Part shown: positions 33,299 through 41,341 of the stretch, one piece after another | Position numbering within the stretch: the stretch's first letter is position 1 | Layout of the letters: every line of letters starts with the position of its first letter | Assembly: GCA_964481395.1 (NCBI GenBank) | Contig: CAYZYG010000008.1 | Coordinates: forward strand, 1-64,000 | DNA length: 64,000 nt | DNA from: JBFMFH01 sp964481395 | GTDB lineage: Bacteria; Acidobacteriota; Vicinamibacteria; Vicinamibacterales; JAKQTR01 | Reading direction: 5' to 3' | Notes under the pieces: generated by a model | Told to the model about the DNA's origin: nothing | Database searches by the model: none | The model's input: only the letters and a program-made list of their open reading frames with translations | Program-made: the position numbers and the translations under genes

Positions 33299-33407
33299 CC
33301 AAGGAACGGTCGGCTCGTTCTGGCCCGCAAGCTGGAATTGTGCGCTGCCGTGCTGCCCCGGTGCCGAGAAGGCGTGTCTTGACATGACGCAGGGAGGAGA
33401 TTGCACG

Positions 33408-33977
33408 ATGAACCGAATCGCGAAGGTGCTGGTTCTCATCGTTGTCTGCGCGGCCGTTGGGCTGAGCGTGGCCTGTGCCAAGAAACCGCCGGTTCCTGCG
33501 CCGCCGCCACCGCCTCCGCCGGCCGCACCGCCGCCACCGCCACCGCCGCCGCCGCCGCCCAAGCCGGCTCCGGAGGCCCCGAAGCCGCTGACGGAGGAAG
33601 AGATCTTCGCGAAGAAGACGCTTGCCGAACTGAACGCGGAGCAGCCCCTGGCCGACGTGTACTTCGACTACGACAAGGCCGATCTTCTGGAGCCCGCCCG
33701 CGCAGCCCTGCAACGCAACGCGGAGTGGCTGAAGAAGTGGACGTCCACGCGGATTACGGTCGAGGGCCACTGCGACTCGCGCGGCACGAACGAGTACAAC
33801 ATCGGCCTCGGCGAGCGCCGGGCCGCGGCCGTGCGTGATTACCTGGCGAGCCTCGGCGTCGGCGTCGATCGGATCATGTCGGTGAGCAAGGGTGAGGAGT
33901 CACCGTTCTGCACCGAAGAGAACGAGGCGTGCTGGTCGCAGAACCGCCGGGGGCACTTCATCATCACGGCAAAGTAG
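33408..33977 (+). CDS. pal: Peptidoglycan-associated lipoprotein, OmpA-like
   Basis: A 189-residue protein. A signal sequence ends at a lipobox-like SVAC. A proline tract follows with 7 and then 11 consecutive prolines. The OmpA-type domain from about residue 75 has VYFDYDKADL, GHCDSRGTNEYN and the peptidoglycan-binding GERRAAAVRDYL. It ties the outer membrane to peptidoglycan, normally with TolB, which is not in the window. The start is fixed by AGGGAGGAG. Confidence 0.93.
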   Translation: MNRIAKVLVLIVVCAAVGLSVACAKKPPVPAPPPPPPPAAPPPPPPPPPPPKPAPEAPKPLTEEEIFAKKTLAELNAEQPLADVYFDYDKADLLEPARAALQRNAEWLKKWTSTRITVEGHCDSRGTNEYNIGLGERRAAAVRDYLASLGVGVDRIMSVSKGEESPFCTEENEACWSQNRRGHFIITAK

Positions 33978-33997
33978 CCGGCCGGGACGAGATCGCG

Positions 33998-34028
33998 AGG
34001 GGCGGCGCGCCTGTGGCACGCCGCCCCT
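33998..34028. terminator. Terminator between pal and pyrF
   Basis: 10-bp GC-rich stem AGGGGCGGCG/CGCCGCCCCT with an 11-base loop, followed by TTGTCTGT. It is placed between convergent genes and could serve both. Confidence 0.65.
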
Positions 34029-34047
34029 TGTCTGTACGCGCGATGAC

Positions 34048-34800
34048 TCAGACGGACGGGATGCCCGTCTGCTGGATCCCCAGCGACGCCGCGATCCCCA
34101 GCGCGGCAGCCCGCGGATCAGGGGCGGCGATGATAGGCCGGCCCACGACGATGAAGCTGGCGCCCGCCGCGACCGCGTCCGGGGCGCTGAGGGTGCGGGC
34201 CTGATCGTCACGCCGGGCAGCGGCCGTTGCCGAACCGGAGCGGATGCCCGGTGTCACGAGCGTAAAGTCCGCCCGGCAGATCTGGCGCAGTCTGGCCACT
34301 TCCAGAGGCGACGCCACGACGCCATCCAGCCCCGCACGCTCCGCCAGCGCCGCGAGCGCCTCCACTTGCGCCAGCAGCCGGCGTCCCACGCCGATCGAGC
34401 CCAGCATGTCGTCGTCGAAGCTGGTGAGCACGGTGATGGCGATGACCAGCGGCGCACGCCGTCCCAGCGCCTGGGCTGCGTCTCCAGCCGCGTCGCGCGC
34501 CGCCTTCATCATGGCGAGGCCCCCGGCAGCGTGCACGTCGATCATCCAGGCACCCAGCTTGGCCGCCTCGGCGGCGGCGCCCGCCACCGTGTTCGGGATG
34601 TCGTGGTACTTGAGATCGAGGAACACGCGGTGTCCGCGCCCGGCGAGACGCCGGACCACGTCCGGTCCGGCCGCCGTGAAGAGCTGGCTCCCGACCTTGA
34701 CGGCACCGACGCTGTCACCCAGGTCATTCGCGATCTCGAGGGCGCGTTCCGCTGAATCGACGTCCAGCGCGACGATGATGGGGTTCGGCCGATCGGCCAT
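34048..34800 (-). CDS. pyrF: Orotidine 5'-phosphate decarboxylase
   Basis: Final step to UMP. The 250-residue TIM barrel has IIVALDVDS, VGSQLFT, the catalytic FLDLKYHDIPNTV with its Asp-Lys-Asp array, TVLTSFD, TPGIR and IVVGRPI. ATG at 34800 begins right before the first conserved strand; the longer frame upstream lies inside pyrD. Third gene of pyrK-pyrD-pyrF. Confidence 0.96.
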   Translation of the reverse strand: MADRPNPIIVALDVDSAERALEIANDLGDSVGAVKVGSQLFTAAGPDVVRRLAGRGHRVFLDLKYHDIPNTVAGAAAEAAKLGAWMIDVHAAGGLAMMKAARDAAGDAAQALGRRAPLVIAITVLTSFDDDMLGSIGVGRRLLAQVEALAALAERAGLDGVVASPLEVARLRQICRADFTLVTPGIRSGSATAAARRDDQARTLSAPDAVAAGASFIVVGRPIIAAPDPRAAALGIAASLGIQQTGIPSV

Positions 34801-34814
34801 GGCGGTGTGCCTCG

Positions 34815-35732
34815 TCAGTCTGTGCGGAGCCCGCCGACGAGGTCGGCGGCCCGCGCGACCCCGTGCCGGCCGAGATAGGCGGTGAGGCCTTCCAGCAGGC
34901 GGGGCCAGATGAAGGGGTCGACGAAGCTGGCCGTTCCCACCTGAACGGCCGTTGCGCCGGCCAGCATGAACTCGACGACGTCCTGTGCGCTCGCGATCCC
35001 GCCCATTCCCACCACGGGAATGCGCACGGCCTTCGCGCACTCGTAGACCATGCGGACCGCAATCGGCCGGATGGCCGGGCCGCTGAGGCCGCCCATCATG
35101 TTCGAGAGGCGCGGGCGCCGGGTCTCCACGTCGATGACCATCGCGAGGAACGTGTTCACCAGCGACACGGCGTCGGCACCGGCCTCCTCCGCCGCCTTGG
35201 CGAACGACGACACGCTCGTCACGTTGGGCGTCAGCTTCGGCATGAGCGGGAGGGGCGTGGCTTTGCGCACGGCGCTGACCACGTCGTGGGTGCTGACGAG
35301 ATTGCAGCCGAACTGGATGCCGCCCTCTTTGATGTTCGGGCAGGAGATGTTGAGTTCCAGTGCGGCCACGCCCTCGACGTCCGAGAGGATCCGGCACACT
35401 TCGACGTACTCGGCGACGCTGCTTCCGCAGACGTTGACGATGACGGTCGCGCCGAGCCGGCGCAGTTCCGGCATCTTCTCGGCGACGAACCGGTGAACGC
35501 CGATGCCCTGCAGGCCGATGGCGTTGACCATGCCCGACGGCGTCTCGACGATGCGCGGGGGTGGATGGCCTTCGCGCTCGTGTAAGTACAGGCCCTTGAC
35601 CACCACGGCGCCGAGGCTGGCGAGATCGACGACGTCCGCGTATTCCACGCCGTACCCGAAGCACCCGCTGGCGGTCATGACCGGGTTCTGCAGGCGCAGC
35701 GAACCGATGGAGACGCCGAGGTCGGGGATCAT
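34815..35732 (-). CDS. pyrD: Dihydroorotate dehydrogenase, class 1B catalytic subunit
   Basis: FMN enzyme oxidising dihydroorotate. The 305-residue protein has NPVMTASGCFGYG, the base Cys in the loop NISCPNIKEGG, KLTPNV, VNTF, and the FMN sites GGLSGPAI and GMGGI. Class 1B is indicated by the loop Cys and by the adjacent pyrK. ATG overlaps the pyrK stop by four bases. Confidence 0.96.
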   Translation of the reverse strand: MIPDLGVSIGSLRLQNPVMTASGCFGYGVEYADVVDLASLGAVVVKGLYLHEREGHPPPRIVETPSGMVNAIGLQGIGVHRFVAEKMPELRRLGATVIVNVCGSSVAEYVEVCRILSDVEGVAALELNISCPNIKEGGIQFGCNLVSTHDVVSAVRKATPLPLMPKLTPNVTSVSSFAKAAEEAGADAVSLVNTFLAMVIDVETRRPRLSNMMGGLSGPAIRPIAVRMVYECAKAVRIPVVGMGGIASAQDVVEFMLAGATAVQVGTASFVDPFIWPRLLEGLTAYLGRHGVARAADLVGGLRTD

Positions 35733-36544
35733 TCCCACACGATCGCCTTTCCATCCATGACCGGCCCTGACAGGCAGGAACGCACGAAGTGCGCGCGGCC
35801 GTCCGCCTCTCTCACCCGGACGACGCAGCTGTAGCATCCGCCCATACCGCATCCCATGATGCGTTCCATCGAGATTTCCGACGGTCGGCCGTACCGATCC
35901 GCCAGTCGGGCGACGGCCTTGAGCATCGGTTCGGGGCCGCAGGCGTAGAGCATGAGACTGCGGCTCGCGGGCGCCGCCGCGAGCGCTTCCTCGAGCGGCC
36001 CCGTCACAAAGCCGGCCGTGCCACGGCTGCCGTCCTCGGTCGCCAGCGCCAGCGCGATGCCTCTGGTCGTGAACCAGTCCAGATAGAAGAGATCCTCGGC
36101 GCGTCGTCCCCCGTAGAAGAGGGTTGACCGAACGCCCCCGGCCCGGAGCGTATCGGCCAGCAGGCCGAACGGCGCCAGGCCAACCCCGCCGGCGACCATC
36201 CAGGCCTCGGTCGGCGGCGAAACGACGGAGAACGGTTGACCGAGGGGGCCTAGGCAGCTGAAGCGATCGCCGGCGCCGGCGTCGCACAGTCTGGAGGTGC
36301 CGGGGCCAACGCGCTTGACCAGGATCGAAAAACCCGAGGGGCTGCCTCCGGAGTGCAGGACCTCGAACACCGAGAACGGACGGCGGAGAAGCGGATCCGT
36401 ACCGTCGGACGTCCTGACCATCACGAACTGCCCGGGTTTGGCAGCTGAGGCGAGTTCGGGGGCGTCGAACGCGAGCACACTGTAGTCCGCGGACAGGCGT
36501 GTGTTGCTGGTCACCCTTGCCAGCGCGTCGAGCGGCACGGCCAT
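35729..36544 (-). CDS. pyrK: Dihydroorotate dehydrogenase electron transfer subunit
   Basis: FAD and [2Fe-2S] subunit passing electrons from PyrD to NAD. The 271-residue protein has RRPFSVF (FAD site), GGVGLAPF, YACGPEPML and a C-terminal cysteine cluster C-x4-C-x2-C (CGMGGCYSC) with a further Cys in RSCL. It starts six bases after a -10 shared with the divergent phosphodiesterase-like gene. Confidence 0.95.
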   Translation of the reverse strand: MAVPLDALARVTSNTRLSADYSVLAFDAPELASAAKPGQFVMVRTSDGTDPLLRRPFSVFEVLHSGGSPSGFSILVKRVGPGTSRLCDAGAGDRFSCLGPLGQPFSVVSPPTEAWMVAGGVGLAPFGLLADTLRAGGVRSTLFYGGRRAEDLFYLDWFTTRGIALALATEDGSRGTAGFVTGPLEEALAAAPASRSLMLYACGPEPMLKAVARLADRYGRPSEISMERIMGCGMGGCYSCVVRVREADGRAHFVRSCLSGPVMDGKAIVWE

Positions 36545-36550
36545 GGCGCC

Positions 36551-36558
36551 AGTATACT
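36551..36558. promoter_or_regulatory. Symmetric bidirectional -10 for pyrK and the phosphodiesterase-like gene
   Basis: AGTATACT is its own complement and gives TATACT on both strands. It lies exactly six bases from the pyrK ATG on one side and six bases from the GTG at 36565 on the other, so both mRNAs would be leaderless. Confidence 0.55.
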
Positions 36559-36564
36559 GCTCCT

Positions 36565-38313
36565 GTGCGCTACCTGCGGATGCTCACCAACACGGTCATC
36601 GGGGGCACGCTGGTCGCGCTGTACCTGACGATTGTCGTCCTGCAGATCAACCCGCGATACCCGATCACCGGGCTTCCCGCGCTCGCGGCGACGCTGGTCC
36701 TCTCGTACGGACTCCACGCAGCGGCAGCCTACTACGTGCTGGTGGTCGTCAGACAACTGCTCGCGACGGAGGTCATCTCGCCCGGCTGGATCAGCTACCG
36801 CTTCCTGGTATGGCTGTCGGCGCTGGGCTCGGTCATCGGCGCCGCCCTGATGTGGGCGAACCGGCACAGTTTCGAGGAGGTGCTGGAAACCGATGCCCTC
36901 CGGCGAATGACCGCCGGCGCGATCGCCCTGTCGGTCGCTGCGGCGATCTGCGTGATCCTGCTGCTCAGCTATCGTCTGCAGGGCCGGCGCAAGTCGGCGG
37001 CCAGCACAGTCGTGCTCGCCGTGACGATGCTGGCGTCGGTGGCGGTACCGCTGACGTTGAGAGGACCCGGCACCGGCCGGCTGGTCGCTGCGACGTGGCC
37101 CGCCCCGGGGCTCCAGCCGGTGGCCGGCGGCCCGGCCGCGCGGGTCACGCTCGTGCTCCTCGAGGGCGCCTCGCTGGACGTGATCATCCCGGCGGCCGCG
37201 AGCGGCCGACTGCCGCACTTCAGCCAGGTGATGGACGAAGGGGCGTCGATGCACCTCGCCAGCCTGCGGCCAACGCAGCCGGGCACCGTCTGGACGGCCG
37301 CCGGAACGGGCAAACTGCCATTCAGGAATGGAGTGCGCTCCGCGGCGACGTACTGGCCGCCATGGAGCCGGAACAGCCTCGAAGTCCTGCCTGACTACGG
37401 CTTCGCCCACGCCCTGGTCAGGTTCGGCCTGCTTCGTCAGCAGGTGCATTCCAGCCTCGACCGCACCGCGAGGCCCATCTGGGCGATCCTGAGCAGTCAG
37501 GGGGTTCCGGTCGGCATGGTCAACTGGTCGATCACGCACCCGGCACGTCCCGTGCGGGGCTACGTGGTGAGTGACCGGTTCGACGCCTCGCGCGCGGCGG
37601 CCGTCGGGTTGGAGGGATCGGAGTCCATCTGGCCGCGCGAGGCCGCGTCGATCGTCAGCGCCGTCGTCGCGAGCCGCCCTTCGCCGGCCCCGCCCGCCCG
37701 GGAAGGGCCGGCAGCCCTCGACCTCGAGGGGCGGATCGACGCGACCTGTCAGGCCGATCGGGTGTACGAGCAAGTGGCCGCGGAACTCGACCGCGCCTGG
37801 CCGGCGCGCTTCCGAGCCGTGCGGTACGGGTGCCTCGATGCCGCAGGACATTACTTCCTGCGCTACGCCGCACCGGCGGCGTTCGGTGATGTGTCCGCCG
37901 AGGAGGTCCTGAGGTACGGCGGCGTGCTGCTGGACCGTTACCTGGCGGCCGACGCGATCGTCGGGCGCGAGATGAGCGCGCTGCGCCCCGGCGACCTGCT
38001 GCTCGTGGCGTCGGGATTCGGCATGGAACCGCTGGGCGTGGGTAAACGGCTGCTCGAACGGGTTTTCGGCAACCCGGAACTGAGCGGCACGCACGAGCGT
38101 GCGCCGGACGGCTTCCTGCTCGCCTACGGTTCTCTGGTGAAACCCGGGCACTACCCGCGGGCATCCGTCCTCGACCTGACGCCGACCGTGCTCTATTACC
38201 TTGGCCTGCCGGTCGGGCGCGACATGGACGGGTACGCCCGCACGGACCTCTTCGTTCGGGACCTGACGGCGGAACGGCCCATCACGTTCATTCCCACCTA
38301 CGAGGGGCGGTAG
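36565..38313 (+). CDS. Membrane alkaline-phosphatase-superfamily protein with altered metal site
   Basis: A 582-residue protein. Four or five N-terminal membrane helices (to about residue 180) are followed by a phosphodiesterase/nucleotide-pyrophosphatase-like domain. The nucleophile region TQPGTVWTAAGTGK, DAAGH and THERAPDGFLLAYG match the family. The usual first Asp is Glu (LLEGASLD), and the Asp-His of the S-D-H-G motif is missing (VASGFGM). One metal site thus seems lost and activity is doubtful. GTG start at 36565 follows a -10 by six bases; ATG at 36580 is an alternative. Confidence 0.75.
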   Translation: MRYLRMLTNTVIGGTLVALYLTIVVLQINPRYPITGLPALAATLVLSYGLHAAAAYYVLVVVRQLLATEVISPGWISYRFLVWLSALGSVIGAALMWANRHSFEEVLETDALRRMTAGAIALSVAAAICVILLLSYRLQGRRKSAASTVVLAVTMLASVAVPLTLRGPGTGRLVAATWPAPGLQPVAGGPAARVTLVLLEGASLDVIIPAAASGRLPHFSQVMDEGASMHLASLRPTQPGTVWTAAGTGKLPFRNGVRSAATYWPPWSRNSLEVLPDYGFAHALVRFGLLRQQVHSSLDRTARPIWAILSSQGVPVGMVNWSITHPARPVRGYVVSDRFDASRAAAVGLEGSESIWPREAASIVSAVVASRPSPAPPAREGPAALDLEGRIDATCQADRVYEQVAAELDRAWPARFRAVRYGCLDAAGHYFLRYAAPAAFGDVSAEEVLRYGGVLLDRYLAADAIVGREMSALRPGDLLLVASGFGMEPLGVGKRLLERVFGNPELSGTHERAPDGFLLAYGSLVKPGHYPRASVLDLTPTVLYYLGLPVGRDMDGYARTDLFVRDLTAERPITFIPTYEGR

Positions 38314-38327
38314 GAGGGTGAGCCTCG

Positions 38328-38362
38328 TCGGGAATCGGGCGTCGGGAATCGGGATTCGGCGG
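38328..38362 (+). repeat. Heptamer tandem array, 5 units
   Basis: TCGGGAA, TCGGGCG, TCGGGAA, TCGGGAT, TCGGCGG in direct succession, between the phosphodiesterase-like gene and the pyr promoter. Confidence 0.88.
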
Positions 38363-38398
38363 ACATTGGCGCCATGCCGAGAACACAGGTGCGGGTGG

Positions 38399-38404
38399 TA
38401 TACT
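38399..38404 (+). promoter_or_regulatory. -10 of the pyrR operon
   Basis: TATACT; the start of transcription would fall near 38411, at the foot of the leader hairpin. No clear -35 at standard spacing. Confidence 0.45.
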
Positions 38405-38409
38405 CTCCG

Positions 38410-38446
38410 GGACTCTTTAAGCGCGGACCGGGAGTCCGCAAAGAGG
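38410..38446 (+). promoter_or_regulatory. PyrR-type leader hairpin sequestering a ribosome site
   Basis: CUCUUU (38413-38418) pairs with AAAGAG (38440-38445). Above an AAGC bulge, GCGGAC (38423-38428) pairs with GUCCGC (38434-38439) around the loop CGGGA. The loop fits the N-G-N-G-A loop bound by PyrR. GGACUC (38410-38415) can instead pair with GAGUCC (38432-38437), giving an alternative fold. The 3' arm contains the ribosome site of the leader peptide. Confidence 0.55.
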
Positions 38447-38453
38447 TGCCGCC

Positions 38454-38537
38454 ATGAAGGCCAGCCTGCCCGATCGCGTACTCTCCCCTGACAGTTGGCG
38501 TTGTGCGTTTCTCCGGAGGTCCGCATGCCGGTCCTGA
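38454..38537 (+). CDS. Putative pyr leader peptide (27 codons)
   Basis: ATG at 38454 with AAGAGG eight bases upstream opens a 27-codon frame that ends at 38537, inside pyrR, whose ATG is at 38525. Translation of this frame could open or couple to the pyrR ribosome site. Its peptide has no recognisable domain. No homology evidence; it rests on the ribosome site, the hairpin over it and the overlap. Confidence 0.4.
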   Translation: MKASLPDRVLSPDSWRCAFLRRSACRS

Positions 38538-39073
38538 TGGACAGCGAGCGAATGGGCCGCACCCTGACGCGAATGGCCCACGAAGTCGTCGAGCGCAACC
38601 GCGGCGTGCAGGATCTGGCGCTGATCGGCGTGCGCACCCGGGGCGTGCCCCTCGCCAGGCGCCTCGCCGGCCTCCTCGAAGGGATCACCGGCACGGCGGT
38701 CCAGACCGGGTCTCTCGACATCACACTCTACCGCGACGATCTGATGCGCCACGCCATCGGCCCGCAGCCGATCGTCCGCAGCACGCAGATCCCGTTCTCG
38801 ATTGACGGCCGCCACGTCGTGCTGGTCGACGACGTGCTGTATACCGGGCGGACCGTCAGGGCCGCGCTCGACGCCCTCATCGACTTCGGCCGTCCGCAGA
38901 CCATCCAACTGCTCGTCGTCGTGGACCGCGGGCACCGGGAACTGCCCATCAAGGCCGACTATGTCGGCAAGAACGTGCCGACGTCCCGGGCGGAGACGGT
39001 CCGGGTCCGGCTCGCCGAGATCGACGGCGTCGACGAGGTCACGGTCGACCAGGTGGAAGGAGAGGGCCGATGA
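38525..39073 (+). CDS. pyrR: Bifunctional pyr operon regulator / uracil phosphoribosyltransferase
   Basis: A 182-residue PRTase-fold protein with LIGVRTRGVPLA, DITLYRDD, the PRPP motif VVLVDDVLYTGRTVRAALD and PSRAETVRV-like VPTSRAETV. In other bacteria PyrR binds pyr leader RNA when UMP is high. GGAGGT precedes the ATG at 38525. First gene of pyrR-pyrB-pyrC-pyrE-like, with short overlaps throughout. A candidate binding hairpin lies in its own leader. Confidence 0.95.
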   Translation: MPVLMDSERMGRTLTRMAHEVVERNRGVQDLALIGVRTRGVPLARRLAGLLEGITGTAVQTGSLDITLYRDDLMRHAIGPQPIVRSTQIPFSIDGRHVVLVDDVLYTGRTVRAALDALIDFGRPQTIQLLVVVDRGHRELPIKADYVGKNVPTSRAETVRVRLAEIDGVDEVTVDQVEGEGR

Positions 39074-40023
39074 CACGAGACGTCACCCGGCTGCCCGGGA
39101 AGGATCTGCTGGGCATTGCTGAACTCAGCGCGGAGGACATCGCTCTCGTGCTCGACACGGCCGAGGCCATGAAGGAGATCGGCACCCGTCCGATCAAGAA
39201 GGTGCCGGCCCTGCGCGGCAAGACCGTGGTCAATCTGTTCTACGAGCCGTCCACCAGGACGCGCACGTCGTTCGAGGTGGCTGAAAAACGGTTGAGCGCC
39301 GACACCCTGAGCATCAGCGTGGCGACCTCGAGCGTCGTGAAGGGAGAAACGCTCATCGACACGGCGCAGAACCTGGAGGCGATGTCGCCGGATCTCATCG
39401 TCATGCGCCACCAGGCGTCCGGCGCGTGTCACCTGCTGGCGCGAACCTGCCGGGCCGGGATCATCAACGCCGGCGACGGCACACACGAACACCCGACGCA
39501 GGCGCTGCTCGACGCCTTCACGATTCGCGAGCACAAGAAGCGACTCGAGGGACTCAAGATCGCCATCCTCGGCGATCTGCTGCACAGCCGGGTCTTCCGG
39601 TCGAACGCGCTCCTGCTCACGAAGGTTGGCGCGCACGTCTGGGCCTGCGGCCCGCCGACGCTCATGCCGCCCGGTCTGGATCGCATCGGCGCGCGGACGA
39701 CGACGAGCGTGGACGAGGCCGTCGAGGACGCCGACGTCGTCATGATGCTCAGGATCCAGCTCGAGCGCATGCAGGGCGGCTTCTTTCCGTCACTGCGCGA
39801 GTACTTCAACGTCTTCGGGATGACCCGCACGCGCCTGGCGCGGGCCAGGCCCGACGCGATCGTGATGCACCCCGGACCGATGAACCGCGGCGTCGAGATC
39901 GCCTCCGACGTCGCGGACGGCCCGCGGTCGGTGATTCTGGAACAGGTCGCGAACGGCGTCGCCGTCCGGATGGCGGTGCTGTACCTGCTGGCGGGAGGAG
40001 GAGCCGATGAAGCTGCTGCTTAA
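39070..40023 (+). CDS. pyrB: Aspartate carbamoyltransferase catalytic subunit
   Basis: Commits carbamoyl phosphate and aspartate to pyrimidines. The 317-residue protein has FYEPSTRTRTSFE (carbamoyl phosphate site), HQASGA, DGTHEHPTQALLD and MHPGPMNRG. No pyrI regulatory chain follows. ATG overlaps pyrR by four bases and its 3' end overlaps pyrC by 17 bases. Confidence 0.97.
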   Translation: MTRDVTRLPGKDLLGIAELSAEDIALVLDTAEAMKEIGTRPIKKVPALRGKTVVNLFYEPSTRTRTSFEVAEKRLSADTLSISVATSSVVKGETLIDTAQNLEAMSPDLIVMRHQASGACHLLARTCRAGIINAGDGTHEHPTQALLDAFTIREHKKRLEGLKIAILGDLLHSRVFRSNALLLTKVGAHVWACGPPTLMPPGLDRIGARTTTSVDEAVEDADVVMMLRIQLERMQGGFFPSLREYFNVFGMTRTRLARARPDAIVMHPGPMNRGVEIASDVADGPRSVILEQVANGVAVRMAVLYLLAGGGADEAAA

Positions 40024-41338
40024 GGGCGCCCGGCTGGTCGATCCGGCTTCGGGAGTCGACGGCGGCCGGGACGTCCTGATCGACGACGGCCGGATAGCCC
40101 GCGTTGCGCCCGGCATGCCGGCGGACACCTGTCCCGGGGCGGTCGTCGTCGAACTGGGGGGGGATCTGGTGGTGGCGCCGGGGCTCATCGACATGCACGT
40201 CCACCTGCGCGAGCCCGGGTTCGAGCACAAGGAAACCATCGCCTCTGGCACGGCCGCGGCCGTGGCCGGGGGCTTCACGGCCGTGGCCTGCATGCCCAAC
40301 ACGCAGCCGGTCAACGACAGCGCTGCGGTGACCCGCTTCATTCTCAAGTGCGCCGAGGCCGCGGGCCTGAGCCGCGTGTACCCGATCGGCGCCGTCACCA
40401 AAGGCTCGGCCGGGGAGGAACTCGCCGAAATCGCCGATCTGCGGGCAGCGGGGTGCGTGGCCCTGTCGGACGACGGCCGGCCGGTGGCCACGTCGCTCCT
40501 CATGCGGCGGGCGCTCGAGTACGGCGGCATGTTCGGGATGGCGGTCATCGACCACTGCGAAGATCGGTCCCTGGTCGGGAAGGGCGTGGCGCACGAGGGA
40601 TTCCACGCCGGGCAGCTGGGCCTGCGCGGCATCCCGTCGGCCGCCGAGGACATCATGGTCGACCGCGACATCGTTCTCGCGGCGCTGACCGGATCGGCGC
40701 TGCACGTCGCGCACCTGAGCACCGAGGGCGCCCTGCGTTCGGTGCGGGCAGCCAAGGCGCGCGGCCTGCGCGTCACCTGCGAGGTGACCCCTCACCATTT
40801 CACCCTCACGGATGAGCGGCTGGGCGCGCCCCTGCCGTACGACACGCATCTGAAGATGAACCCTCCGCTCAGGACGGCCGCCGATCGGGACGCCCTCGTG
40901 GCCGGCATCGCCGACGGCAGCGTCGATGCGATTGCGACCGACCATGCGCCGCACCATCCGGACGAAAAACGCGTCGAGTTCGATTACGCGCCGTTCGGCA
41001 TCATCGGACTGGAGACGGCCGTGTCGTTGAGCCTGGATCGGCTCGTGCACGCCGGAGTCATCGGGCTCACGCGCCTCGTCGAACTGCTGTCGGTGAACCC
41101 CGCGCGCATTCTCGGGGTTCCCGGCGGGCGGCTCGCCGAAGGCGACGTCGCGGACATCACCGTGCTCGCGCCGGATCTCGGCGTCACGGTGTCGGCCGCC
41201 GCCATGCGATCGGCATCGAGGAACACCCCGTTCGACGGGTGGTCGCTGCGCGGCGGCGTTGCGGCGACCATCGTCGGCGGGCAGGTGAAGTACGTCAATC
41301 CCGACGTGCCGGCCGTGCGCGGACTCGAGAGGAGCTGA
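40007..41338 (+). CDS. pyrC: Dihydroorotase
   Basis: Zinc hydrolase closing carbamoyl aspartate to dihydroorotate. The 443-residue amidohydrolase has DMHVHLREPG, CMPNTQPV, DDGRPV, HVAHLST, CEVTPHHFTLTD and ATDHAPHH. Length and sequence fit the class I type found in operon with pyrB. It starts inside the pyrB 3' end (17-base overlap), indicating coupled translation. Confidence 0.96.
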   Translation: MKLLLKGARLVDPASGVDGGRDVLIDDGRIARVAPGMPADTCPGAVVVELGGDLVVAPGLIDMHVHLREPGFEHKETIASGTAAAVAGGFTAVACMPNTQPVNDSAAVTRFILKCAEAAGLSRVYPIGAVTKGSAGEELAEIADLRAAGCVALSDDGRPVATSLLMRRALEYGGMFGMAVIDHCEDRSLVGKGVAHEGFHAGQLGLRGIPSAAEDIMVDRDIVLAALTGSALHVAHLSTEGALRSVRAAKARGLRVTCEVTPHHFTLTDERLGAPLPYDTHLKMNPPLRTAADRDALVAGIADGSVDAIATDHAPHHPDEKRVEFDYAPFGIIGLETAVSLSLDRLVHAGVIGLTRLVELLSVNPARILGVPGGRLAEGDVADITVLAPDLGVTVSAAAMRSASRNTPFDGWSLRGGVAATIVGGQVKYVNPDVPAVRGLERS

Positions 41339-41341
41339 GGC

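Noticed and set aside
34048..36287. Very long N-terminal extensions of pyrF and pyrD
   Set aside because: The extra parts are out-of-frame readings of the upstream gene; true starts overlap or directly follow the upstream stops.
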